DNA from: Vitellaria paradoxa
Taxonomy: Eukaryota; Streptophyta; Magnoliopsida; Ericales; Sapotaceae
Assembly (NCBI GenBank): GCA_019916065.1
Contig: CM034240.1
Span: 31,447,149-31,511,148, forward strand
Direction of reading: 5' to 3'
Length of the DNA: 64,000 nt
In this document: one piece after another, positions 54,979-64,000 of the stretch
Position numbering within the stretch: the first letter of the stretch is position 1
Layout: the number at the start of each line of letters is the position of its first letter
Position numbers and translations under genes: made by a program
Notes under the pieces: generated by a model
Told to the model about the DNA's origin: nothing
Seen by the model: the letters and a program-made list of their open reading frames with translations, nothing else
Databases searched by the model: none

Positions 54979-55971
54979 TCACATTCGCGCTTCGATTTCG
55001 ATCCTGTAACCATATTTTCCGTCCTGATCTATCTGACAAGCAGTTTTGCAGCTCTTGAAGAACACACAACTCGTATTAGTGTCAATGACGATGACAATGG
55101 AGTACAAATAAGATATGAGAATCCCTTCCAAGACCATGGAAGAGGAAATAATGGACATCTGAGAAGCAGAGTCATAATAAGCCCTCACTACCCTGTAATG
55201 GAACAATGCTTCGACCCCTGCAAGGGCAAGATTGGACGGGAGGGCCAGAGCCAGTGCTGTTGCAGTCCTTCCCCTGATGAGAAAACAGGCCTTGAGGATT
55301 GCGTAAACTCCTCCGCATCTGTCCATCCCCGACGAAACCAGTGCCAAATTGCACACGACGAGCGCATTGGCGAGGACTATGGAGTAGAGGACGGCTCCGA
55401 CGGAGGAAAGGAAGAGAAGGGAGTTTGGGGAGGAGAAGGAGAATCCTTCCAGGCAGTTGAAGGAGATGAAGAGAAGCCCGAAACAGGTTGCGTTGGCAGA
55501 GAGGAGGAGTGTGAAGTTGAAGAATTGGGTGAGGAGGATGGGATTGTAAGTGGAGAGAAAAGAAGAGAGAGAAGGTTTTTGGTCGTAGTCCTTAAGGGAG
55601 TGAAATTGAATGATGGAGGCTTTGGAGATGAGGAGGAAAGAGAGGGTGAATGGGAGGGAAAGAATGGAGGAAGTGATGGTCTGGGAGAGCTTGAGGTTGA
55701 GAACGTTGAAGAGTTGTGACGAAGGAGGGAAGCCAGCGGCTTCAAAGAGAGAGCTTAAATGGGAGTGAAGTGTTGGGAGGAGAGGTGAGAAGGGGAGGAG
55801 AGTTTGGGAGATGAGGAGAATTGATGCAGAGAAAGGGAAGGCAAGGAAGGCAGGGGTGGTGGTGAAGAAGTGGTAGCTTTGGAGGAAACTGTGGATTGAT
55901 CTTCTGAGTATCTTCCCTGCTCTGATCTCCATTGGGATTATTGGTGATGGGTATTCTATTTCTTCCTCCAT
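54979..55971 (-). CDS. Multi-pass membrane protein of unknown function
   Basis: A single 330-codon open frame, no intron. Hydrophobic segments by eye are at residues 36-59, 99-121, 145-173, 184-213, 236-256 and 273-305, suggesting about six membrane spans. The N-terminus is short and acidic (MEEEIEYPSP), followed by RAGKILRRSIHSFLQSYHFF, a pattern I associate with a family of uncharacterised plant integral membrane proteins. No enzyme motif is visible. The start at 55971 is chosen because a TATA box lies about 60 bp upstream; Met14 (IIPMEI) is an alternative. The composition is far less AT-rich than its surroundings and the frame has no lesions. An antisense open frame at 55198-55719 is a shadow of this gene. 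The function is not inferred. Confidence 0.88.
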   Translation of the reverse strand: MEEEIEYPSPIIPMEIRAGKILRRSIHSFLQSYHFFTTTPAFLAFPFSASILLISQTLLPFSPLLPTLHSHLSSLFEAAGFPPSSQLFNVLNLKLSQTITSSILSLPFTLSFLLISKASIIQFHSLKDYDQKPSLSSFLSTYNPILLTQFFNFTLLLSANATCFGLLFISFNCLEGFSFSSPNSLLFLSSVGAVLYSIVLANALVVCNLALVSSGMDRCGGVYAILKACFLIRGRTATALALALPSNLALAGVEALFHYRVVRAYYDSASQMSIISSSMVLEGILISYLYSIVIVIDTNTSCVFFKSCKTACQIDQDGKYGYRIEIEARM

Positions 55972-56031
55972 ATAGTTGAGTTTTCAGATATGGGAGATCA
56001 TCAAATGATCATCATATGGGCTGAATAGGAG

Positions 56032-56043
56032 TTGTATATAGAG
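56032..56043 (-). promoter_or_regulatory. TATA box of the membrane-protein gene
   Basis: Complement reads CTCTATATACAA, 61-72 nt upstream of the ATG. This predicts a short 5' UTR of about 30-35 nt. Confidence 0.6.
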
Positions 56044-56049
56044 TGGTGT

Positions 56050-58206
56050 GTAAGGCATCGGGTGGTATTTTGCTTTCCTCCTCTGTTATTTCATATTGTC
56101 TTTAAATCGTTCAAATCTCTCCGTCTGTAGGGTGGTTTGGAGGGGTTCGGAGAGTTTGGTGTTTTCGGAAAAAAAATAGATAGGCCAACAACTAAGAACT
56201 AACCACTGCAAAGGTAGATTTTGGCTTTGTTTTCACCAATATAATAAGACATTGTTTGGACCCAAATTTGGAGGGGGTGTTTAATGGGCATTCTTTATTT
56301 TAAAATGATATAAGCAGGGAGGATCAACTCTTGGATGGTAGCGGGTCATTACTCTTCCCTCAAAATTACAAAAATTTTATGAAGTATATATGATTTTTTA
56401 ATTAAATTATATATAAAGAGAGTTGACCTCTATGAGTATTATATTATATATATTCTTAATTTAGGATTTAATCCCAAAATTGTGATCGAATTTTTATTCT
56501 TTTTTGATATTCGTCATCGCATTTTGTGTTAACTTTTGTCATTGTCACAAAAAAATTTTTAGTATCTCTAGATAGATGGACAACTCTACCATATATATTA
56601 TTATATATGCATATATATATATATATATATACATAATGTTGGTAGGAGCTCAAAGAAACTTGTTGATCAAATTGTGCCACATTTTTAATGGGACTAAAAT
56701 ACTCTTATAAAAGGTCGATTTTGAAGTCACCTCTTTGTTGAAGGTCTCACGCATTTTCAATACCTCTAGATAACCTTTTCACATGGCCTACTAAAAAATA
56801 CTTTTTCACACTAAATACATACATTTGAACACATTTTTTTAAACTCTTTTTTTTTTTTAACTTAATAAATAAATGTGTCGAGACTTAAACTTAACTCAAT
56901 AAGGTTTGCATATAAACTCGATTATTATTCGTGAACAGAGTTGTTTATAACTCAAGAACAGAATTGTTTAAATGTTCATAAATAGTTTCGTTTAAATATT
57001 TGTAATAAAGTTCATTTATAATTTGTAAAAAATTTTATTTAAACGTTAGTGAACAAATTCAAAAAAATTCTTATTTACTAGTCACAAAAAAAGGATTAAA
57101 CATATTAATTTAAAACCTATTTGTTATATTAGAAAACATAACTCTTATTTATTCTATTAAACTTATTCATTAATAGGCACATAACCAGTAAACTTGATAA
57201 AAAAAACTCGCGTGCAAACTCGACAAAAGAACTTATGGAAAGTCTTAATAAAAGATCATAAGTAGGCTCAACAAATGCTAGTAAGTTGGCTTGTTTGCTA
57301 GCTGTAATTGATTCAGGCTCAAATTTGTTTATAGACTGACTAATTAAACTCAACCACAAGATTTCAAATTTAATAAAAGTTACGCTAAAGTTTGAACTCA
57401 TAAAAAAACCTTTACAAATAAGTTTGAATACAAAATTTTGACCTCAGTTAAAAATTTGACTTAAACTCAAATTCATCAAATTAAAATTTTAATAAACATA
57501 CTTAAAAATTTCAATACTCAGCTATTTTATATAGCCCTAAGCAATTAACGTTGGGCTTCTAATTAATATAGCAATAAAAAAACTAGAGGATTGAAGAAGC
57601 TACAAATAAGGCTTTGTCACATTTTCATGGAAACAGTTTCATAATTAAGAAATTATAAAAATAATTACATTATTTATAACATTTTTTTGCTTTAAATATT
57701 AATAAGGGATAATTTTGTTATTATTAATAACATAAAAATTATTTTTTTCATTATATATAATATATAAACTATATTAATAAGGAAACCCACATATAATTAA
57801 TTAGTGAAGACATTTAATAAACCGTGCCACATTTTCACCATAACACAGTTTGTCCAAAATGTTTCTAGAAATTACAAGTTAAATCCGTTTAAAACCCTTT
57901 AAACACTAAAGAATAAAGGGTAATTTTTGTCATTATGAATAATTTAGGGTGTGTTCGGATTAATAAAAAGTGAGATAAATTATAAATTCGTAATTTATGT
58001 ACAGTCAGATAAAAAGTAAATAATTTTTAAAAATTTTCAAAAATTTACAGAAAATTAAATAGAGCCTAATTACCGTACACATCTTCCAACTTACTGAAGG
58101 CCTACGTTGGTGGACATACAATTGGTGCATTACCATGGTGTGTTGGTATATATTGTACGCATATATTATCTTATACGTAATAATATATATCACTCCAGTT
58201 TATAAT
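56050..58206. other. AT-rich intergenic DNA
   Basis: (AT)n at about 56608-56631. GGGTGTGTTCGGATT at 57947 onwards resembles the start of a common plant MITE end. No gene seen. Confidence 0.5.
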
Positions 58207-58344
58207 GGGTGAGTTTGATTTGCAAACAAATTTCAAAAAATTCTATAAATTGTTATTAAATTTATATCACATCAATTTTTTTCTTTCACTGCACATACTA
58301 TGAACTCTCAATTTATCTTATTTTATCTTACTCTAAACTCACCC
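58207..58344. mobile_element. Short MITE with perfect 10-bp inverted ends
   Basis: GGGTGAGTTT (58207-58216) and AAACTCACCC (58335-58344) are exact reverse complements 138 bp apart. The interior is AT-rich, including TTTATCTTATTTTATCTTAC next to the right end. Similar TTTATCTCACTCTAAACACACCC-like ends occur near 39100-39121. The TSD is not clear. Confidence 0.55.
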
Positions 58345-61300
58345 AGTATAGTATAATCACATTTAATTTTTAGCTGGCTCAGCTTTTTTCTCGTACGTTG
58401 CTTGCTGAAGCAAAGAGAGCTTGCTTTTTGTGGCTTGGAATCTACACTAATCATTCTATTTAGAATTATTAATTCTGGCGTATCCCTTTCTCGCGCGTGT
58501 AATTCAAGTGTTTTCAAGAAAAGATGAAAAATAAAAAATGTAAATATAACTTTTCCAAAAGTCAATTTGTTATTTAATTATACTTCAAAGCTAAGGATCC
58601 ATTTGAAGCAATAAGGGTTGGGAACATCATAGGATCAATTGATTGCAAGACAAGCTAGCTATTCTGCAAGATGAATGATCACCAGTGATGATTCATCGAG
58701 TACAAAAGTAAAAAAATAAGAAAGATAAAAAGAGAGAATATATGAAATTTGAGAAATAAAAGAATGAAAGAAATTTATTTAGAATGTCTTTCATTTTTTT
58801 TTCTTATCCCATTCAAATAAAAACATGTATTTGTTTTGACTTTTAACTCAGTTCTTTTCCTTTTCCACTTTAATTTTCTTTTCTTCCACTAAAGCTTTGA
58901 TTTAAACTCACTCTATAAAGATTAGTTTAGGATTTTGGATTAGGTTAAGAATATTTGTACCATTCTATTAGTTTTCTCACTCCACAATAACTTTAATTTA
59001 TTAAATAAAAAAAAGAGTAATATGAAACTAGAGAAATTAATAGAAGAGTGCAAATATTTCAGGCCTTTCCATATTATATCTGTTTGGAGTAACAAAAAAG
59101 TCTAAAAAATAGTAAAACTACCGAAAAACTCTAAAAATTAATTACATTTTATCTCACTGCTCAAATTATAAATTCATAACTTATTTCACTTTATTTTTTT
59201 ATCTCAATTTTTATCACTCCAAATGTACCAATTATTTAACATTTTAGAAAACAACTTAATCACAATATTTGGGATTCAAGACAAAAAAAAAGTGAGTATG
59301 TTTGGAAATTATAAAAAAAAATCATTTTTTAACTTTTAGTAGGAAATTAATGACCATTTTACTCCTCTTGTTGCACAAAATAAAGCTCATTTTAATATAT
59401 TACAAAAGACGAAATAATCAATGAATAAAGTCGTAAAAAAAATAATACTTTTTTTTTTTTTTTGGCATGCCCACTCAACAGAAGCTAATTTTAAGGTTGA
59501 AAAAAAAAAAAAAAAAGCTGATTTTTTTTCCCTATCCAAAACGGTTCTCATATCTTTTTCGTAAATATAGGCGTGACTAGTTGAGTCTTCGGAAGTGTGT
59601 ATTTTCCCTGATGTATTTTTACATAATTGACCCTAGACTTAGCAATTAGATTTCCATTTTGTTTAAGTAGTTGTCATTATCAAGAAAAAGAAAGAAACAC
59701 ATTTTGAAAGTTGTTTTTGAGAGCATGTCAATTGAGAGAGAAGAAAAGAAGGCTTGTTATATATGGAAACACAATGACAAGAAATTTGGGCACACGCAAA
59801 CTCAATCAAAATTTGGAAATTTTCATTAGCATGGAAATTTTGTTGTTTGTTTGTTTCATGTTTATTTATCTATTTTAGGTGTTAGGGTTTGGCAATAATA
59901 ATGATTAACGTCACTCTTGAAATTTATACAATATTTATTCATTGATATGACTAAAAATTTGAGTGAAAAATAAGTACAGTAAATATGACAAATATAACCA
60001 TCGACGTAAATCAAAAAGTATTATTGTACTTGAAGAATAAAATTTTAATATTACGATAACGTCACGTTATCTGTATAATACGATATAATAAATTAATAAA
60101 ATTCAGTTATATATTTACTTTAAATTTCAATTATTATAATTATTAAATTTAAATTCCTCACCTAAAGCAAGGTAAGTTATTTTATATTTAAGATTTCAAG
60201 ATTCATAAATATCTTTACTTTTTTATTAATTGTATAATAATATTGCCATTACACCAATATTTTCTCAGTGGTTTAACGCACCTCTTGAAAGCGTGTGGGA
60301 CCAATTAATCTACTTTGGCTCACGTGTCCAACAATAAGTGGATAATTCTTAGCTTACAAGAAACATTATAATTCTCAAAAATTAGGAAAGAAATTAGGGA
60401 ACTGCTAAGGTGCTTTGCAGGTGGAGTGTAACTGCTCATAATGAATCATCCATAATATTCACCACCCGATGCGTGGGCCGTAAGTAAAGATGATCAAAAT
60501 GCGAACGGCAGGCGCAACACCGAACTCAAATCATATTGGCGCTCTCTGTCTCTGTCTCTCTCCCCTTTTGATTTTTATTTTTTTAATGATATTTAAGGAC
60601 AGTGACGTACGCAAAAATTTAGGCCAAGTAAGCAAATTATGTATAAAATTTTAAATTTTAAATAAATACATAAAATATGATAAAATATAAAATATTATAA
60701 ATTGATATTAAATATATTATCACTTTTCTACTCTGTTACAATAATTTACTCTATTCAAAAGTTATCAAAATTTTTACCAAACACACAAAAGTGGCTAAAA
60801 ATTACCAAAAATTGCTAAAAGTTGCCAAAAGTTACTAAAATTGCTAAAATTTGTCAAAAATTTTACCAAACACTCAAAAATTGTAAAAAAAATGCTAAAA
60901 TTTTTTTGGTAAAAAAATATCAAAAGTTACTAAAAGAAATGCCTCCAAATGCTTCCAAATTTTTTTTTATAAATATTTATAATTTTTTATATCAAATAAT
61001 TAAAAAAAAAAATTTAACGTACGACTTCACCTACACTAGACACTATGTGGCCACTGTTTAAGGAGGACATCAATCATATTGGTTTGATTTGATTCAATTC
61101 TCATTATCTTTTATTTAGCTTTAGCTCTCAAATTTCAAAAATAGATAAGACTAATCCTATTTTAAGTTGGTGAATTACAATCAATACTGATTCAAAATTT
61201 AATCACATGTTTAAATTTTAATTCTACTTGCGCTATGTTTGGTTGCCAAAAATTAAAATTTTTTTGCAACTTTTATTTTATTTTTTGTGCATTTGACAGC

Positions 61301-61444
61301 ACTACCACAAATTATTACCGAAAATTCTTTAATTTTTTTACCAAACAATCGAAAGTTGCTAGAATTTATTAAAAACTACTAGAAATTTTAAATTTTAATC
61401 AAACATAAAATTTTTAAATACTAAAAATTATTTAAAATTAAAAA

Positions 61445-61481
<37 letters not shown>

Positions 61482-63458
61482 GCAACATAGAGCAAGTACG
61501 AGAGTGCTACTCTTCTCCAATTCAATTAAACTTGCAATTTATCTATTCGACTATCCCACATTAATTAGAGAATAATATGATTCTTTCATCCTTATTTTGT
61601 AAATATGTGTTTGTCATCACAATTAATCTAGTGTAGTCCAAATTGAAGTTTCGTGACTAATAATAATATTTTGATTTAGTTACCAGTTTGTGGATTTTTC
61701 GATTCAAACAGTGCATGTTTTCTTTCACAGTTAGTCCCAGGGATATGGATAATTATCTGCAAGGGATTGCCGATATGAATGTAAATATAAGGTTTTATAT
61801 TAGTTACGCAACGAGTAACTCGAATATAAATAAGAATGAGGATCAAGCGGTTGAATCATGGGGAGTTAAAGGATAATAATGAGTATTAAGCGATTCAAAG
61901 GACAAGGATGAGTATCAAGGATTTCATATTGCTAAAAATTTCATAATGAGACTGTGGATATGGATGTGAATATCCAAGAGTGCGGATATGAAATTGGCCA
62001 ATGATATAAAATAACAAAGATTAAGATTATTATAATATACCATAAGAGTACAATGATACCTATTATAAATATTAAGATTATTAAAATATACCATACGAGT
62101 GCAATGATACCTATGATAATATACATGATACGCTATTGATATGAATAATAGAAACAAAGGGTTGATACTAGACACACTGTGAAAATTTTTCTGCTCACAT
62201 TTATATTAGACACCGGTGCACATGCGATGCTTGTTTGATGGATATACATATATATATATATACATATATAAGGATAAAAATAACTATTAAATAGAAAATA
62301 TATCTTAATTTTTTTTAAATTTTAACATAATAATTGAATTTTTAAATTTGAATTTAAATTTGAAATTTTTAAATTTGAAAAGATTATAAAATAACTATTA
62401 TAACCTTATCTTTTAAAATTAACAAATGTATTTAGTTTTAGGGATATTTTTGTCGATTTAGAAAATAGGAGCTACTTCATAAAAATAAGAGTTTCACTAA
62501 ATCTCTCTCGCTCTATAATAGTACAAGTAACTACCATGTGTAACATCCACTTTCGTAACTTCCAGCTATTCCCAACAACTCCCCACTTTAGTCATAACTT
62601 TTGGCTATAACTGGCGATAATATCACATTATTATCACCACGATTCCAATAACATTGCATCATTATCTCCACTCCTTTAGGTGCCGAAGATTTTCACACAG
62701 CCTTGAGCTAAATATGTTATGTCTAAGATACTATTGGTTAAATCAGTCAAATTTCTTCTAACCGATTAAAACCAAATCTTATCAGTCAATTTGAAAATCC
62801 CAATCAATTTTTTTTAGGCTGATATTTTGCAACAAACGTTGCTCTCTGAACTTTTCGAAAATAAAATATCTTGAATTTTTATTCTTCAAAAACGAAATAT
62901 CTTAAATTTTTGAAGAGTTGCCAACATTTTTGTTAAGCATAAATTAACATGTATCAGCCTAAAAATAAATTTTTGTTAAAAAATAAAATTTTCCATTATT
63001 ATGAAAATTTTGAAGTTGCATTTATATAAAAACAATTTTGATGACTACAACAAATTCGGTGGGGATGTAAAATTTCAAAACTCAGATCATTTTTCAGCTT
63101 TTTGTTAAAAAATATTTTGAAAATTTTCCAAAAATTTTAAAATATTTGGGCATATCCGAACTTAAAAAAGGATGGCCCCTCAAATTTAAAATAATTGGGT
63201 AAAGTTGTGCACAACAAGGAGGATTTTTTAACAACTTGGCCCAGAGCATGTTGTTTTCGTTGCCACCAAATTGGACAGTGAGGTGGTATCATCGGCTAGA
63301 TTTACTCAAGATTTGTTCGGCCAAATTGAGTTCTCCGGATGAGAATCTTTTGCCTTGATTGGCCAAACCTTGTTCTCTAGGTAAAATGATATCTTTTGCC
63401 AAATCTTCTCTCGATTGGCCATGTTCACTAGATACATGCTGGCTGCTAGTCGGTCCTT
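58345..63458. other. AT-rich intergenic DNA with simple repeats
   Basis: No gene-like frame. It holds CT-rich words at 60541-60564, (AT)n at about 61450-61476, TATA/TACATA repeats at about 62246-62270, and short-word AAATTGCTAAAA/ACCAAA repeats at 60740-60960 and 61235-61440. Confidence 0.5.
60740..60960. repeat. Degenerate short-word repeat (ACCAAAAATTGCTAAAA-type)
   Basis: Units of roughly 10-14 bp alternate CTAAAA and CCAAAA words with ACCAAACAC. Related words occur at 61235-61440 and, on the opposite strand, at 39470-39730. Confidence 0.5.
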
Positions 63459-63585
63459 TTGCTTCTAGTGAGGTGATCAACTTATCTATGGATGTCATGT
63501 GATCATCAAAAAAAAAAAAAAAAAAAAAAAATTTGCTTCTAGTGAGGTGATCAACTTATCTATGAATATGATGTGATGATCAAAC
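63459..63585. repeat. ~50-bp direct duplication around a poly(A) run
   Basis: TTTGCTTCTAGTGAGGTGAT and the following 30 bp (to about 63509) recur at about 63533-63584 with few changes. They are separated by an A run of about 24. Confidence 0.75.
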
Positions 63586-64000
63586 AATTCACGCAAACGT
63601 AAATCTAACTAAACAATTCACTAAGCAATTCACGTAAACGTAAATCAATCAGACCGTTACTTAGTCAGACTGTTATGCTCCCGTTATGCTCTTTTGCTAT
63701 TCACAAGTCATTTAAATTTTGTAGAATCAGGCTCCCACATGCAAAATTATTTGTGCTAAAATTTCATGCCAAAACTGTTTATGCCATTTTATCTTGGATT
63801 TGCGTGGGTGTGTTGAAGTCAAAAGGATAAGGATAAGAGTGATAATCAGGTGGTGTGGGTTTACATTGTCTTACATTCGTAAGGATGTGGAAACTAATAT
63901 GAATTGGATTTGATATTGTTATACATATGAGATAGTGATCCATTAAAAGATTGAATATTAGAAAAATAATATGGATTATTATAACACTACTGATACGAAT
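63586..64000. other. Window end, nothing recognised
   Basis: No frame, RNA gene or repeat end identified. Confidence 0.4.

Noticed and set aside
55198..55719. 173-codon + strand frame
   Set aside because: It is antisense to the membrane-protein gene and very rich in Gly/Glu, as expected from the complement of its Ser/Leu/Phe codons.
57129..58565. Minus-strand frames of 60-90 codons in AT-rich DNA
   Set aside because: Composition is like the surrounding intergenic DNA; no domain, promoter or splice context.
63289..63498. 69-codon minus-strand frame
   Set aside because: It ends in a duplicated low-complexity block and has no recognisable domain or gene context. It is possibly a transposon Gag scrap, but that cannot be supported.

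Overview
This is plant nuclear DNA, most likely from a eudicot. It is AT-rich, has GT-AG introns and TATA-box promoters, and is dominated by LTR retrotransposons, TRIMs, SINEs, LINE fragments and MITE-like inverted repeats. I cannot name the species. Only two cellular genes are well supported. One is the 3' half of a class II (plant) formin gene on the + strand, with nine exons between 11970 and 36250. The other is an apparently intronless gene on the - strand for a multi-pass membrane protein of unknown function (54979-55971).

Layout. 1-4733: a young Copia element with near-identical LTRs, cut by the left window edge; its polyprotein is broken by one extra A. It sits against the LTR and primer site of another, minus-strand element (4795-5176). 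5177-11969: intron-like sequence with a 5'-truncated LINE with poly(A), a SINE remnant, a small TRIM, a 76-bp solo TRIM LTR with a target-site duplication (TSD), and a pair of hAT-like terminal repeats ending 112 bp before the first visible formin exon. 11970-13471: four formin FH2 exons. 13472-34779: one intron of about 21.3 kb, holding an RTE-type LINE tail, a complete 310-bp TRIM, a complete but mutated Copia (15599-20401), an older Copia remnant (about 20419-22929), a hAT-like MITE with an 8-bp TSD, and an internally deleted Copia (24241-32611) into whose gag a chromovirus (25197-31561, TSD TGAGG) has inserted; a SINE follows. 34780-36250: the last five formin exons.

37540-42811 is very AT-rich and includes a foldback element of about 1 kb. 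42817-54105 is a Tekay/Del-like chromovirus with LTRs of about 2.1 kb, TSD GAACC, a C-terminal chromodomain and many stop codons. Its 5' LTR carries the most unusual structure here, a Cassandra TRIM cluster (43374-45494). That cluster has four full and one partial 5S-rRNA-bearing LTRs in minus orientation, capped by one inverted full LTR, all inside a single TATGA duplication; the sister LTR supplies the empty site. From 55972 to 64000 I see only AT-rich intergenic DNA with MITEs and simple repeats.

The window is best read as a normal gene stretched by nested transposon insertions. I see no operon, CRISPR array or evidence of a new enzymatic system. Element families are named from visible motifs and ends, not from database searches.
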